This document shows, in pieces, positions 7,232 through 17,282 of a stretch of 38,004 nucleotides of DNA. The position numbers and the translations under genes are program-made. The stretch covers positions 1-38,004 of the forward strand of contig JAKADO010000021.1 in assembly GCA_021820485.1 (NCBI GenBank), written 5' to 3'. Source of the stretch: Bacillota bacterium (lineage in GTDB: Bacteria; Bacillota; Sulfobacillia; Sulfobacillales; Sulfobacillaceae). Position 1 is the first letter of the stretch. Every line of letters begins with the position of its first letter. The notes under the pieces were generated by a model that was given only the letters and a program-made list of their open reading frames with translations, had not been told where the DNA came from and made no database searches.

Positions 7232-8188
7232 ATGGAATATCGTCTTTTAGGACGCAGCGGGCTCAAGGTCTCCGTTTTGGGACTTGGCACCAACGCCTTT
7301 GGTTCGCGGGCCGATCGGGAAACATCCATCCGCATCGTTCATGAAGCGTTGGAGCACGGCATCAACTTTTTGGATACCGCCAACATATACAGCGAGACGC
7401 GTTCGGAAACCATTATTGGCGAGGCGCTGGAGGGTCGTCGGCATGAGGCGGTATTGGCCACCAAAGCTGGCATCACCAACGGGCCTGGCCCGAACGACGG
7501 CGGGGCATCGCGCGCCCATCTGACCCGGGCGCTTGATGAGAGCTTAAAGCGCTTGCGCACCGATTATGTGGATCTGTATCAGATTCACCGGTTTGACCCC
7601 GACACGCCGCTGGAAGAGACCCTGCGGACGCTGGATGACTTTGTGCGTGCCGGCAAGGTTCGCTACATCGGAGCCTCCAACTATGCCGCTTGGCAGTTGA
7701 TGAAGGCGTTGGCCATCAGTGATCATGGCGGGCTTAGCCGGTATGTCGCGGTGCAGCCGGGCTACTCCCTGGCGGACCGCACGATTGAGCGCGAATTGGT
7801 GCCGGTTTGTGTGGACCAAGGGGTCGGCATCATTCCGTATTTCCCCTTGGCAGGCGGCATTTTGACCGGGAAATACGCCTCCAAGGATTCCGCTCCAGCG
7901 GGCTCCCGCGTCGAGACACAGCCACGCTTCGCGAGCCGGCTCACGCCGGAGCGGCTCGCCTTGGGCCACAGCGTGGCCAGCGTGGCGGAGCGCCTGGGCG
8001 TGGCGCCGGGCGCTTTATCCTTGGCTTGGCTGTTCCAGAAGCCGGCGGTGGCCACGGTGATTGTGGGAGCTACACGGCCGTCCCAGGTGAAAGAAAACCT
8101 GGAGTCCATCCACATCGCGCTGGATGAAGCCACCATGGCCGAACTGGATGGACTCAGCGAACCGTTTATCGACGGAAAGCCGTTTTAG
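7232..8188 (+). CDS. Aldo/keto reductase
   Basis: This 318-residue (alpha/beta)8-barrel NAD(P)H-dependent oxidoreductase reduces aldehydes or ketones; the substrate cannot be told. The family opening MEYRLLGRSGLKVSVLGLGT is intact. The catalytic tetrad is visible: Asp48 and Tyr53 in FLDTANIYSE, Lys78 in ATKAG and His119 in LYQIHRFD. The cofactor end is VATVIVGATRPSQVKENL near 270-288. The sequence resembles the YajO/GSP69-like or potassium channel beta-subunit-like AKR groups. GTGGGGAG precedes the ATG. It is a single gene between the lipoproteins and the ribosomal cluster and has no obvious link to either. Confidence 0.93.
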   Translation: MEYRLLGRSGLKVSVLGLGTNAFGSRADRETSIRIVHEALEHGINFLDTANIYSETRSETIIGEALEGRRHEAVLATKAGITNGPGPNDGGASRAHLTRALDESLKRLRTDYVDLYQIHRFDPDTPLEETLRTLDDFVRAGKVRYIGASNYAAWQLMKALAISDHGGLSRYVAVQPGYSLADRTIERELVPVCVDQGVGIIPYFPLAGGILTGKYASKDSAPAGSRVETQPRFASRLTPERLALGHSVASVAERLGVAPGALSLAWLFQKPAVATVIVGATRPSQVKENLESIHIALDEATMAELDGLSEPFIDGKPF

Positions 8189-8759
8189 GCCGCTTTGACG
8201 AAAGGCAGCGCGCTTTTTCCAAACGGGAAGTGCCGTACACCCAAAAACATCCCCGATCGGCCGATGCTCTGGGGAGAATTTCGCGCCTGGACAGCATCGG
8301 CCCGATGGGCCTGTTCGATCACACTCTTGGTTCAGTTCGGCCGCCCTTTCCCATTCGCCCGAGGCCGGCTCGACATCTCGCATCGACACGCGCGCGCATC
8401 TTGGACGAAGGGATGCTGCAACCATGATGATGGTTTGGCTGGTCACGCCATTGGCCCGGGCTATGGGTGTCCCATCCGAACCGGGTGCCGGCGTGTAGCC
8501 TCTTGGTGGTACGATCTAGGGCATGGCGCGACAGCTCTTGGAGGGCCTCCGGCCTTTTTCAGGAACTTGGCGCACACGCGGTGGATGCGTGGGTGGCGAC
8601 CGATCGGGAAGCTCTGCGGCGGAATCGTCCTTCCCGGCTCGCTCTCCCTGTATCTGAACGCGGGATTTCAGGTGTTGGAGACAGCGACTGGTCAAGCCAT
8701 GTGCGGCGGACGGTGGGTTACGCAAAAGACGCGCCGCTCCTCGTGACAAGCGGTTTTGC
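8189..8759. other. Long gap without a convincing gene
   Basis: About 570 bases between the aldo/keto reductase and the rplJ promoter. Open frames here have no plausible protein character on either strand. The gap contains AGGGCC-tcc-GGCCTT followed by five T (8542-8559), a possible terminator, and a T-box-like stretch at 8591-8636 (GGGTGGCGACCG, then CGGGAAG pairing with CTTCCCG, with TCGTCC between). No tRNA-like cloverleaf was found. Confidence 0.5.
8542..8559 (+). terminator. Possible intrinsic terminator
   Basis: A six-pair stem AGGGCC/GGCCTT with a three-base loop runs into TTTTT. It is about 350 bases after the aldo/keto reductase stop, so it could end a longer read-through or a leader transcript. 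Confidence 0.35.
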
Positions 8760-8788
8760 TTGACAGAACGCGATTTAGCTGGTACCAT
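8760..8788 (+). promoter_or_regulatory. Promoter of the rplJ-rplL-rpoB-rpoC cluster
   Basis: TTGACA (8760-8765), exactly 17 bases, then TACCAT (8783-8788, four of six matches). Transcription would begin near 8795, just before the L10 leader fold and about 130 bases before rplJ. Confidence 0.75.
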
Positions 8789-8795
8789 CCTCACG

Positions 8796-8909
8796 AAACC
8801 CAAGACGATGGGTGTCGCCTCGAGCGGCTCAATACCCCATCCAGGTAGAAGATTAGAAGCGGCGGTGGACACCGTGCCTTCTCCCTGTGGGTGGAGGTTA
8901 TTTTTTTTT
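8796..8909 (+). promoter_or_regulatory. Ribosomal protein L10 leader with attenuator
   Basis: The mRNA leader of rplJ has a long arm in which GATGGGT (8805-8811) can pair with ACCCCATC about 25 bases later, with asymmetric purine-rich internal positions like the L10-L12 binding kink-turn known from L10 leaders. At its 3' end CCTTCTCCC-tgt-GGGTGGAGG (8877-8897) is followed by TTATTTTTTTTT (8898-8909), an intrinsic terminator. This arrangement fits autogenous control: excess L10(L12)4 binding would favour termination. The Shine-Dalgarno GAGGAGG of rplJ follows at once. Confidence 0.65.
8877..8909 (+). terminator. Attenuator terminator in the rplJ leader
   Basis: Nine-position stem with one T-T mismatch, three-base loop, then TTATTTTTTTTT. 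It sits 15 bases before the rplJ ATG, so it must be read through for rplJ expression. Confidence 0.75.
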
Positions 8910-8923
8910 GAGGAGGTGAATCA

Positions 8924-9448
8924 ATGCCGACAGCCGAAAAAGCAGCCGTCATCGAAGAGACTCGCGAAGCGTTGGCCAACTCCCAAGGGACCGTGTTGGC
9001 GGATTACCGTGGACTTACGGTGCAGCAAATGGGTCAGTTGCGTGAGCGTTTGGCCAAGGGCGGCGTGAGCCTTCGGGTGGTCAAGAACACCTTGATTAAG
9101 CGTGCTGCCGATGAGGTGGGCATTGAAGGCCTCGATCCTTATCTCACCGGACCAACGGCCGTGGCGTTCAGCCCGGAAGACCCGGTGGCGGCGGCCAAAC
9201 TGTTGAGCCAAGCTCAGCGCGAATTCCGCAAGATGGAAATCAAGGCTGGCATCTTGGGCAAACAGGCGATCTCCGCGGCGGGCGTCAAGGAATTGGCGGA
9301 TCTCCCGGCCAAGGAAGTGTTGCTGGGCAAGGTCGTGGGCACGTTGAACGCGCCTATCCAGCAGTTCGTGTGGGTCTTGAACGCGCCGTTGACCAATTTG
9401 GCACGGGCTTTGGACCAGATTCGACAGAAGCGCGAATCCGAGGGTTAG
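8924..9448 (+). CDS. rplJ: 50S ribosomal protein L10
   Basis: Base of the flexible L7/L12 stalk on the large subunit. Its N-terminal domain binds 23S rRNA with L11, and its C-terminal helix carries L7/L12 dimers. The 174-residue product has the family features: a KAAVIEETREALANSQG opening, VLADYRGLTVQQMGQLRERL, KNTLIKRA and GPTAVAFS. GAGGAGG precedes the ATG. It is the first gene of this transcript; rplK and rplA, its usual upstream neighbours, are absent from the window. Confidence 0.97.
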   Translation: MPTAEKAAVIEETREALANSQGTVLADYRGLTVQQMGQLRERLAKGGVSLRVVKNTLIKRAADEVGIEGLDPYLTGPTAVAFSPEDPVAAAKLLSQAQREFRKMEIKAGILGKQAISAAGVKELADLPAKEVLLGKVVGTLNAPIQQFVWVLNAPLTNLARALDQIRQKRESEG

Positions 9449-9484
9449 GATCGAACCTTTTTTGAGACTTGAGGAGGTAAATTG

Positions 9485-9874
9485 ATGGCTAAGGTCGAAG
9501 AAGTTATTGAGATTGTTAAAGGGTTGAACGTGCTGGAACTGTCCCAACTCGTCAAGGCTTTGGAAGAAGAGTTTGGCGTTACGGCAGCAGCCCCGGTGGC
9601 AGTGGCCGCCGCCGCTCCGGCAGCAGGCGGAGCAGCGGGTGGCGCGGCGGAAGAAGTGGAGCAGACCGAGTTTGACGTCGTGCTTACGGGCGCTGGCGAC
9701 AAGAAGGTCCAGGTCATCAAGGTTGTGCGTGAGTTGACGGGGTTGTCCCTGACCGAGGCGAAGGCCGTCGTGGATGGCGCTCCCAAGGCGGTTAAGGAAA
9801 AGATTTCGAAAGCTGACGCAGAGGCGGCGAAGGCCAAACTTGAGGAAGCCGGAGCAACGGTTCAAATCAAGTAG
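9485..9874 (+). CDS. rplL: 50S ribosomal protein L7/L12
   Basis: Multi-copy stalk protein that recruits translation GTPases. 129 residues: N-terminal dimer domain ([20 protein letters not shown]), Ala/Gly-rich hinge at about 33-57, and C-terminal factor-binding domain with [20 protein letters not shown] and [20 protein letters not shown] immediately upstream (9482) could also start, but the AGGAGGT spacing favours the ATG at 9485. It lies 36 bases after rplJ. Confidence 0.97.
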   Translation: MAKVEEVIEIVKGLNVLELSQLVKALEEEFGVTAAAPVAVAAAAPAAGGAAGGAAEEVEQTEFDVVLTGAGDKKVQVIKVVRELTGLSLTEAKAVVDGAPKAVKEKISKADAEAAKAKLEEAGATVQIK

Positions 9875-9899
9875 TACCGAACTGAAGACAGATCATAAA

Positions 9900-9934
9900 G
9901 CCCTCCTCCAGGAAGACTTGACCTGGGGGTGGGC
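9900..9934 (+). terminator. rplL-rpoB intergenic hairpin, probable attenuator
   Basis: GCCCTCCTCCAGG (9900-9912) pairs with CCTGGGGGTGGGC (9922-9934) with one U-U mismatch and a nine-base loop. A T-rich but interrupted stretch follows. Such hairpins between rplL and rpoB reduce polymerase gene transcription relative to the stalk genes in other bacteria; the same role is inferred here. Confidence 0.55.
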
Positions 9935-9946
9935 TTGTGATACTGT
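9918..9946 (+). promoter_or_regulatory. Possible internal promoter for rpoB-rpoC
   Basis: TTGACC (9918-9923), 17 bases, then TACTGT (9941-9946) with an upstream TG giving an extended -10. The -35 lies inside the hairpin at 9900-9934. TATATT boxes at 9949 and 9957 are alternatives without a good -35. Confidence 0.4.
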
Positions 9947-10048
9947 TTTATATTGCTATATTTCATACACCAATTTATTCCTGCACCGACGCTTTTGGTG
10001 AGCTACCCTGATTACCTTCTGACCCGTCAAAAAAGGAGTTGAACCTGA

Positions 10049-13000
10049 ATGGCCCTTCGTCTCCCGGCTGAGAAGCCTGTCGAGCGTCATAGCTTTGCCA
10101 GCATCAACGAAGTGCTCGACATGCCTAACCTTATCGAGATTCAGCAAAATTCCTATCGCTGGTTCTTGAGGGAAGGCCTGCGCGAGATGTTCCGCGATAT
10201 CTCCCCGATTCAAGACTTTACCGGCAATTTGGTCCTGGAATTTGTGGATTATACGCTGAAGCAACCCAAATATTCGGTGGAGGAATGCAAGGCGCGCGAC
10301 GTCACTTACTCCGCTCCCTTGCATGTCCGGGTCCGATTGCTGAACAAGGAAACTGGTGAAGTCAAGGAGCAGGACGTCTTCATGGGCGATTTCCCGCTCA
10401 TGACCGACAAGGGCACCTTCATCATCAATGGTGCCGAGCGTGTCATCGTCAGTCAATTGGTGCGTTCACCGGGGGTGTATTTCGGAGAACAGCTCGACGC
10501 GTCGGGAAAGCGGCTCTTCTTTGCCACCATAATTCCGAATCGCGGGGCGTGGCTGGAGTTTGAGTCGGACGGCAATGATGTCCTGTCGGTGCGTGTGGAC
10601 CGAACCCGCAAGCTGCCGGCGACGGTTTTGATGCGTGCATTGGGCTTTGGCACCGATGCCACCATCTTGGAAACCTTGGGCGATGACGAGCGGATTCAAA
10701 ACACCTTGTCAAAGGATCCTTCCAAGACTCAAGAGGAAGCCTTGATTGAAATCTACAAGCGTCTTCGCCCGGGTGAGCCTCCCACCGTGGAGAGCTCGCA
10801 GAGCCTGCTGCAATCGCTCTTCTTTGAGCCGAAGCGGTATGACTTGGCTGGCGTCGGACGATACAAGATTAACAAAAAGCTCGCTCTGCGCAAGCGCATT
10901 GTCGGCACCACCGCCAAAGAGACGGTGGTCAACCCGGAAACGGGCGAAGTGATTGTGCGGGAAGGCGAGCACATTGATCGTGCCATCGCGCACGCGCTGG
11001 ACGAGGCGCACGTGCTGACCATTCGTGTGGAATTGCCCAATGGCCGCGAGGTCTTGGTTGTCTCGAACGGGCAGCCCGAATCGGACATGAAGACCATCAG
11101 CAAGCAGGACATCGTGTCGTGCCTCAACTATATGACCACCTTGCACGAAGGCATCGGCACCACGGACGACATTGACCACTTGGGCAACCGACGTTTGCGT
11201 TCCGTCGGAGAGCTTTTGCAAAACCAGTTCCGCATCGGCCTCTCCCGTATGGAGCGGGTGGTGCGCGAGCGCATGACCATTCAGGACATGGAGTCCATCA
11301 CTCCGCAGGCGCTCATCAACATCCGTCCGGTCGTGGCGGCAGTCAAGGAGTTCTTCGGTTCGTCCCAGCTATCGCAGTTCATGGACCAAACCAACCCGTT
11401 GGCGGAACTGACCCACAAGCGTCGTCTCTCGGCCTTGGGCCCGGGTGGATTGTCGCGTGAGCGGGCCGGCTTTGAGGTCCGCGACGTGCACCACTCCCAC
11501 TATGGCCGCATGTGTCCGATTGAGACTCCTGAAGGTCCGAACATCGGACTTATTGGATCGCTTTCCACGTTTGCGCGCATCAACGAGTTCGGGTTCATTG
11601 AGACCCCGTACCGGAAGGTGGACAAAGAGCGCGGCGTCGTCACCAACGAGATTGTGTACCTGACGGCGGACGAAGAGGACGACACGGTCATTGCCCAGGC
11701 CAACGAGCCGTTGAGCGAGGACGGCCATTTCCAAGCCGACCGCGTGACGGTGCGGTCGCGACACGAGATTCTCGAGGAATCTCCGACCCGCGTGGACTAC
11801 ATGGACGTGTCCCCGAAGCAGGTGGTGTCGATCGCCACGGCGCTGATTCCCTTCTTGGAGCATGACGACGCCAACCGCGCGTTGATGGGCGCCAACATGC
11901 AGCGGCAGGCTGTGCCGCTTTTGGTGACCGACTCGCCGGTCGTGGGCACGGGGATGGAGGGCAAGGCAGCGCGTGACTCCGGCGTGGTGATGATTTCGGA
12001 AAAGGATGGCGTGGTCGATCGGGTGGCGTCCAACCAGATTGTGATTAAGAATGACGACCACACGGTCAGCACCTATTCCTTGCTGAAGTTCACCCGCTCC
12101 AACCAGGGCACTTGCATCAACCAAAAACCCATCGTCAAAAAGGGCGAGCGGGTGACCGCCGGCCAAATCATTGCCGACGGACCGTCCACTGATTTGGGCG
12201 AGCTGGCATTGGGACGGAACGTATTGGTCGCCTTCATGCCATGGGAAGGGTACAACTACGAGGACGCGATCTTGCTGAGCGAGAAGCTGGTCAAGGATGA
12301 CGTGTTCACCTCCATTCACATTGAGGAATACGAATGCGACGCCCGCGACACCAAGCTGGGACCGGAAGAAATCACGCGCGACATCCCGAACGTGGGTGAG
12401 GAAGTGCTGCGGGACTTGGATGACCGCGGCATCATCCGCATCGGCGCGGAAGTTCGCCCCGGGGACATTTTGGTTGGCAAGGTCACCCCGAAGGGTGAGA
12501 CTGAACTGACCGCCGAAGAGCGGCTCTTGAGGGCCATCTTTGGTGAGAAGGCCCGCGAGGTGCGCGACACGTCCTTGCGCGTTCCGCACGGAGAATCCGG
12601 CATTGTGGTGGACGTCAAGGTCTTTACCCGCGAGCAGGGCGATGAGCTGTCACCGGGCGTGAACCAGCTGGTGCAGGTGTACATTGCCCAGAAGCGCAAG
12701 ATCTCGGAAGGCGACAAGATGGCCGGACGCCACGGCAACAAGGGGGTCATTTCGCGGATTCTGCCGGAAGAAGACATGCCCTTCCTGCCGGACGGCACCC
12801 CGGTTGAGATCGTCTTGAACCCGCTGGGCGTGCCGAGCCGCATGAACATCGGGCAGGTGCTGGAGACCCACTTGGGCTGGGCTGCTCGCGCTCTTGGCAT
12901 GAAGGTGGCCACACCGGTGTTTGACGGGGCCCACGAGGAAGACTTGCAGGAGTGGCTCCGCCGGGCTGGATTGCCCGAGACCGGAAAGACCGTGCTGTAC

Positions 13001-13693
13001 GACGGCCGAACCGGCGAGGCCTTTGACCGCGAGATCACCGTCGGGATTGTGTACATGCTGAAGCTGGCGCACTTGGTCGACGACAAGATTCACGCCCGTT
13101 CGACCGGCCCGTACTCGTTGGTGACGCAGCAGCCGTTGGGCGGCAAGGCCCAATTCGGCGGACAGCGCTTCGGCGAGATGGAGGTGTGGGCGCTGGAGGC
13201 GTATGGCGCGGCCTACACCCTGCAGGAACTCTTGACGGTGAAGTCGGACGACGTGGTAGGACGTGTCAAGACCTACGAAGCGATTGTCAAGGGCGAAAAC
13301 GTGCCAGAGCCAGGCGTTCCCGAATCGTTCAAGGTGTTGATTAAGGAACTGCAGAGTCTGGGTCTGGACGTCAAGGTCCTGAATGAGCTGGATGAAGAGA
13401 TCGAAATCCGCGAGCTGGACGATGAGCCGCTTCGCGAGGCGCAAGGGCTGGAACTGCTGCCGGAGGGCGGCGAGGAAGGCGAGGGCCAGGAACTGCACCG
13501 CTTGATGGAGGACACGGCAGGTGGCGCGCGCGAGCTCTTTGAGCCGGGAGCAGGAATGGACTTTGACCAAGAAGCGGAGACCGCCTACGCCATCTTGCGC
13601 CGCGGCAGCCAGTCCTCCTCGGAGAGCGAAGACCGCGCCGAGAGCAATGAGGACGACGAGATGCACGATGACGACGAGGATGACGAGTACTAA
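10049..13693 (+). CDS. rpoB: DNA-directed RNA polymerase subunit beta
   Basis: Catalytic beta subunit of RNA polymerase, 1214 residues. Visible are the N-terminal lobe ([17 protein letters not shown]) and the rifampicin pocket at 435-467, with Asp446, His456 and Ser461 in their usual drug-sensitive form. [13 protein letters not shown] follows at about 490-502, and the lysine-bearing active-site segment [13 protein letters not shown] lies at about 889-901. The C-terminal segments [20 protein letters not shown] and [12 protein letters not shown] contact beta prime. The last 20 residues are a very acidic tail ([13 protein letters not shown]). AAAAAAGGAGTTG precedes the ATG. rpoC follows 20 bases later. 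Confidence 0.98.
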   Translation: MALRLPAEKPVERHSFASINEVLDMPNLIEIQQNSYRWFLREGLREMFRDISPIQDFTGNLVLEFVDYTLKQPKYSVEECKARDVTYSAPLHVRVRLLNKETGEVKEQDVFMGDFPLMTDKGTFIINGAERVIVSQLVRSPGVYFGEQLDASGKRLFFATIIPNRGAWLEFESDGNDVLSVRVDRTRKLPATVLMRALGFGTDATILETLGDDERIQNTLSKDPSKTQEEALIEIYKRLRPGEPPTVESSQSLLQSLFFEPKRYDLAGVGRYKINKKLALRKRIVGTTAKETVVNPETGEVIVREGEHIDRAIAHALDEAHVLTIRVELPNGREVLVVSNGQPESDMKTISKQDIVSCLNYMTTLHEGIGTTDDIDHLGNRRLRSVGELLQNQFRIGLSRMERVVRERMTIQDMESITPQALINIRPVVAAVKEFFGSSQLSQFMDQTNPLAELTHKRRLSALGPGGLSRERAGFEVRDVHHSHYGRMCPIETPEGPNIGLIGSLSTFARINEFGFIETPYRKVDKERGVVTNEIVYLTADEEDDTVIAQANEPLSEDGHFQADRVTVRSRHEILEESPTRVDYMDVSPKQVVSIATALIPFLEHDDANRALMGANMQRQAVPLLVTDSPVVGTGMEGKAARDSGVVMISEKDGVVDRVASNQIVIKNDDHTVSTYSLLKFTRSNQGTCINQKPIVKKGERVTAGQIIADGPSTDLGELALGRNVLVAFMPWEGYNYEDAILLSEKLVKDDVFTSIHIEEYECDARDTKLGPEEITRDIPNVGEEVLRDLDDRGIIRIGAEVRPGDILVGKVTPKGETELTAEERLLRAIFGEKAREVRDTSLRVPHGESGIVVDVKVFTREQGDELSPGVNQLVQVYIAQKRKISEGDKMAGRHGNKGVISRILPEEDMPFLPDGTPVEIVLNPLGVPSRMNIGQVLETHLGWAARALGMKVATPVFDGAHEEDLQEWLRRAGLPETGKTVLYDGRTGEAFDREITVGIVYMLKLAHLVDDKIHARSTGPYSLVTQQPLGGKAQFGGQRFGEMEVWALEAYGAAYTLQELLTVKSDDVVGRVKTYEAIVKGENVPEPGVPESFKVLIKELQSLGLDVKVLNELDEEIEIRELDDEPLREAQGLELLPEGGEEGEGQELHRLMEDTAGGARELFEPGAGMDFDQEAETAYAILRRGSQSSSESEDRAESNEDDEMHDDDEDDEY

Positions 13694-13713
13694 AGCCGGG
13701 GAGGGTCAGCGGA

Positions 13714-16700
13714 ATGTTAGATGTGAACAACTTTGATTCCATGCGGATCGCGCTTGCCTCGCCGGAGCAGATTCGCGAGTGGTCCAAAGGTGAAGTGAAG
13801 AAGCCGGAAACGATTAACTACCGCACGCTCAAGCCTGAGCGCGAAGGGCTCTTTTGCGAGAAGATCTTTGGACCGACCAAGGACTGGGAATGCCATTGCG
13901 GCAAATACAAGCGCGTTCGCTATAAGGGCGTCGTTTGTGACCGCTGTGGTGTGGAGGTCACCCGCTCGAAGGTGCGCCGCGAGCGCATGGGCCACATTGA
14001 GTTGGCCGCGCCTGTCTCGCACATTTGGTACTTCAAGGGTATCCCCTCACGGATGGGCCTGATTCTGGACATGTCCCCCCGCGCCTTGGAAAAGGTGCTG
14101 TACTTCGCCTCCTACGTCGTCATTGAGCCCGGCACCACGCCGCTCATGAAGAAGCAGCTCTTGGTGGAGTCCGAATACCGCGAGTACCGGGAGAAGTATG
14201 GAACGCACTTTCGCGCCTTGATGGGGGCGGAAGCCATCAAGGAACTCCTGTTGGAGCTGGACCTAGAGCAGTTGGCGGAGGAGCTCCGCGAAGAGCTCAA
14301 CTCCTCCACCGGCCAGCGCCGCATCCGCGCCATCCGGCGCTTGGAAGTGGTGGAAGCGTTCCGTACCTCCGGCAACCGCCCGGAATGGATGATTATTGAT
14401 GTCATTCCGGTCATTCCCCCGGACCTGCGCCCCATGGTGCAGTTGGACGGCGGCCGGTTTGCCACGTCGGACTTGAACGACCTGTACCGCCGCGTCATCA
14501 ACCGCAACAACCGTCTCAAGCGACTGTTGGACTTGGGCGCGCCAGACATCATTGTCCGCAACGAAAAGCGCATGCTGCAGGAGGCCGTCGATGCCTTGAT
14601 TGACAACGGCCGACGCGGCCGTCCTGTCACGGGTCCCGGCAACCGGCCCCTGAAGTCGCTCTCCGACATGCTGAAGGGCAAGCAAGGCCGGTTCCGTCAG
14701 AACCTCTTGGGAAAGCGCGTCGACTATTCGGGCCGTTCTGTGATTGTGGTGGGCCCGAAGCTGAAGATGCACCAGTGCGGATTGCCCAAGGAGATGGCGC
14801 TGGAGCTGTTTAAGCCCTTCGTCATGAAGAAGCTTGTCAACGAGGGCTATGCCCACAACATCAAGTCCGCCAAGCGCATGGTGGAACGGGTGCGCCCCGA
14901 AGTGTGGGACGTGTTGGAGGATGTGATTCGCGAGCATCCGGTGCTCTTGAACCGAGCCCCGACTTTGCACCGTCTGGGCATTCAGGCCTTTGAGCCGGTG
15001 CTGGTGGAAGGACGCGCCATCCAAATTCATCCGCTCGTCTGCACAGCCTACAACGCGGACTTCGACGGCGACCAGATGGCGGTGCACGTACCACTCTCGG
15101 CGGAAGCCCAAGCGGAAGCGCGCCTTCTGATGCTGTCTTCACAGAACATCTTGAACCCCAAGGACGGTCGCCCCGTCGTGACGCCCACCCAGGACATGGT
15201 GCTGGGGTCCTACTACCTCACCATGGGTCTAGAGGGCGCTCAAGGCGAGGGCATGATTCTCTCGGACCTCAAGGAAGGCGAGATGGCCTACCAGGAGGGG
15301 ATGTTGGATCTGCACGCCCGCATCACCATGCGGTATGACGGCGAGCGCCGCGAATCCACCTTGGGACGATTCCTGTTCAATGACGCCCTACCGCGGGAAC
15401 TGCGCTTCATCGACAAGGTGGTTGATCGGAAGATTCTCGGGGTGTTGGTGGCGGACTTGTTCCGGATGTTCGGCAACCAGACCACGGCCGAGGTGCTTGA
15501 CCGAATCAAGGCGCTGGGATTCCAGTACGCGACCCGGGCCGGCATTACCATCTCGGTGGCGGATATCCACATCCCCGACGAGAAGAAGGCCATTTTGGCG
15601 GAAGCGGAAGAGCAGGTCTCCTTGGTGGCGCGCCAGTACCGGCGCGGTCTCATCACGGCGGACGAGCGCTACGAGCGCGTCATTGAAATCTGGACCCGCG
15701 CCAAGGAGAAAGTGACGCAGGCATTGATGGACAACATGGACCCGAACAACTCGGTTTACATGATGGCCACGTCTGGGGCGCGTGGTAACGTGCAGCAGAT
15801 TTCCCAGTTGGCGGGCATGCGCGGCTTGATGGCGGACCCCTCGGGCCGCATCATCGAGTTGCCAATTCGAGCCAACTTCCGTGAAGGGCTGACCGTGTTG
15901 GAGTACTTCACCTCCACGCACGGCGCGCGCAAAGGATTGGCCGACACAGCGCTCCGAACTGCCGACTCGGGTTATTTGACCCGTCGTTTGGTGGACGTGG
16001 CGCAGGACGTGATTGTGCGCGAAGTGGACTGCGGCACCACCGAAGGAACGCTGGTGCGCGAGATTAAGGACGGCGGGCAAGTCATCGAGGGCTTCGAGGA
16101 GCGCTTGGTGGGCCGCGTGGCGGCTGATCCGATTGCACACCCCGAAACCGGCGAGATCCTGGTGGCTCAGAACCACGTCATCGACGAGGACACCGCGCGC
16201 GAGATTGTAGCCGCCGGCGTGACCGAAGCCTATGTGCGCAGTGTGCTGACCTGTCAGTCACGGTACGGGGTGTGTGTGGCCTGTTACGGGCGCAACCTCG
16301 CCACGGGCCGGATTGTAGAAGTCGGTGAGGCTGTCGGTATCATCGCCGCTCAGTCCATCGGCGAACCGGGCACGCAGCTCACCATGCGGACGTTCCACAT
16401 GGGCGGTGTGGCCGGCGACGACATCACACAGGGTCTTCCCCGTGTGGAAGAGTTGTTTGAGGCCCGCAAACCTAAGGGCCAGGCCATCATTGCGGAAATT
16501 TCCGGAGTGGTGCACCTCGGCGAGAACAAGGGACGCCGGGAAATCACCATCACCTCGGAAGTGGAAGCGGACAGTCAGGTCTATGTGGTGCCGTTTGGCT
16601 CCCGCTTAAAGGTGCATGATGGCGAGCGGGTTGCGGAAGGCCAGGAACTGACCGAGGGCTCGGTCAACCCGCACGATTTGTTGCGGGTGCTGGGACCGCG

Positions 16701-17175
16701 GGGCGTGCAGGAATACCTGCTTCACGAGGTGCAGCGGGTCTACCGTGTGCAGGGCGTGGACATCAACGACAAGCATATTGAAGTGATGGTCCGTCAAATG
16801 ATGCGGAAGATTAAGCTGGATGAGGCGGGCGACACCAACATGCTGCCGGGTTCCTTGGTCGACCGGTTCGAATTTGAGGACGAGAACGCGCGCGTGCTGT
16901 CCGAAGGCCGTTCGCCGGCTGTTGCCAAGCCGGTGGTCTTGGGAATCACCAAGGCCTCCTTGGCGACGGACTCCTTCCTCTCGGCGGCCTCCTTCCAGGA
17001 GACCACCCGGGTGCTGACGGAGGCCTCGATCAAGGGCAAGCGCGACCCGCTCTTGGGTCTCAAGGAGAATGTCATTATCGGCAAGCTGGTGCCCGCTGGA
17101 ACGGGCATGTCCCGTTACCGCAACGCGACGGTGATCGCGGAAGAGGAATCGAGCGATGCCGAACTGTATCAGTAA
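13714..17175 (+). CDS. rpoC: DNA-directed RNA polymerase subunit beta prime
   Basis: Catalytic beta-prime subunit, 1153 residues, somewhat shorter than the Bacillus protein. The N-terminal zinc ribbon has Cys60, Cys62, Cys75 and Cys78. The clamp and rudder region follows, then the active-site NADFDGDQM at 447-455, where Asp449, Asp451 and Asp453 hold the catalytic magnesium. A second zinc site is Cys773, Cys847, Cys854 and Cys857. The bridge helix/trigger loop region includes [21 protein letters not shown] at about 880-900. GGGAGGGT precedes the ATG. It is co-transcribed with rpoB and followed by a hairpin and a new promoter. Confidence 0.98.
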   Translation: MLDVNNFDSMRIALASPEQIREWSKGEVKKPETINYRTLKPEREGLFCEKIFGPTKDWECHCGKYKRVRYKGVVCDRCGVEVTRSKVRRERMGHIELAAPVSHIWYFKGIPSRMGLILDMSPRALEKVLYFASYVVIEPGTTPLMKKQLLVESEYREYREKYGTHFRALMGAEAIKELLLELDLEQLAEELREELNSSTGQRRIRAIRRLEVVEAFRTSGNRPEWMIIDVIPVIPPDLRPMVQLDGGRFATSDLNDLYRRVINRNNRLKRLLDLGAPDIIVRNEKRMLQEAVDALIDNGRRGRPVTGPGNRPLKSLSDMLKGKQGRFRQNLLGKRVDYSGRSVIVVGPKLKMHQCGLPKEMALELFKPFVMKKLVNEGYAHNIKSAKRMVERVRPEVWDVLEDVIREHPVLLNRAPTLHRLGIQAFEPVLVEGRAIQIHPLVCTAYNADFDGDQMAVHVPLSAEAQAEARLLMLSSQNILNPKDGRPVVTPTQDMVLGSYYLTMGLEGAQGEGMILSDLKEGEMAYQEGMLDLHARITMRYDGERRESTLGRFLFNDALPRELRFIDKVVDRKILGVLVADLFRMFGNQTTAEVLDRIKALGFQYATRAGITISVADIHIPDEKKAILAEAEEQVSLVARQYRRGLITADERYERVIEIWTRAKEKVTQALMDNMDPNNSVYMMATSGARGNVQQISQLAGMRGLMADPSGRIIELPIRANFREGLTVLEYFTSTHGARKGLADTALRTADSGYLTRRLVDVAQDVIVREVDCGTTEGTLVREIKDGGQVIEGFEERLVGRVAADPIAHPETGEILVAQNHVIDEDTAREIVAAGVTEAYVRSVLTCQSRYGVCVACYGRNLATGRIVEVGEAVGIIAAQSIGEPGTQLTMRTFHMGGVAGDDITQGLPRVEELFEARKPKGQAIIAEISGVVHLGENKGRREITITSEVEADSQVYVVPFGSRLKVHDGERVAEGQELTEGSVNPHDLLRVLGPRGVQEYLLHEVQRVYRVQGVDINDKHIEVMVRQMMRKIKLDEAGDTNMLPGSLVDRFEFEDENARVLSEGRSPAVAKPVVLGITKASLATDSFLSAASFQETTRVLTEASIKGKRDPLLGLKENVIIGKLVPAGTGMSRYRNATVIAEEESSDAELYQ

Positions 17176-17185
17176 CTGACGTCAT

Positions 17186-17223
17186 GGGGCGTGTCAGCAA
17201 GGGTTCTTGCGTTGACACGCCCC
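17186..17223 (+). terminator. Hairpin after rpoC
   Basis: Perfect 11-pair stem GGGGCGTGTCA/TGACACGCCCC with a 16-base loop, ten bases after the rpoC stop. There is no T-run, so termination may be partial or the hairpin may be an RNA 3' end. Its right arm contains most of the -35 of the next promoter. Confidence 0.5.
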
Positions 17224-17240
17224 TATGGCGGTGATAAAAT
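17212..17240 (+). promoter_or_regulatory. Strong promoter of the rpsL-rpsG-fusA-tuf cluster
   Basis: TTGACA (17212-17217), 17 bases, then TAAAAT (17235-17240, five of six) preceded by TG as an extended -10. The predicted start near 17247 is about 36 bases before the first gene. This is the best sigma-A type promoter in the window. Confidence 0.85.
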
Positions 17241-17282
17241 ACCGAAGTGTGTCTAAGCCTGGATGGCCGGGAGGCAAAAGCC

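Noticed and set aside
1..8200. Mobile element or prophage in the accessory part
   Set aside because: No transposase, integrase, terminal inverted repeat or attachment-site duplication was seen.
8195..8746. 183-codon frame in the gap before rplJ
   Set aside because: No ribosome binding site, no domain-like pattern, and composition unlike neighbouring proteins.
8189..8923. tRNA genes before the ribosomal cluster
   Set aside because: I looked for the GGTTCRANNCC T-loop pattern with matching acceptor stem and found none.
11351..11450. Rifampicin-resistance type change in rpoB
   Set aside because: Asp446, His456 and Ser461 match the usual sensitive form.
11369..12589. Long open frame antisense to rpoB (406 codons), and similar long ones at 12650-13666, 14263-15111, 15388-16176, 17449-18468, 19024-19980 and 20580-22046
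   Set aside because: They mirror highly codon-biased genes, have His/Val/Arg-rich composition and no family features.
17247..17282. Upstream GTG start for the L7Ae-like gene
   Set aside because: It coincides with the predicted transcription start and lacks a Shine-Dalgarno; the GTG at 17283 has GGGAGG.
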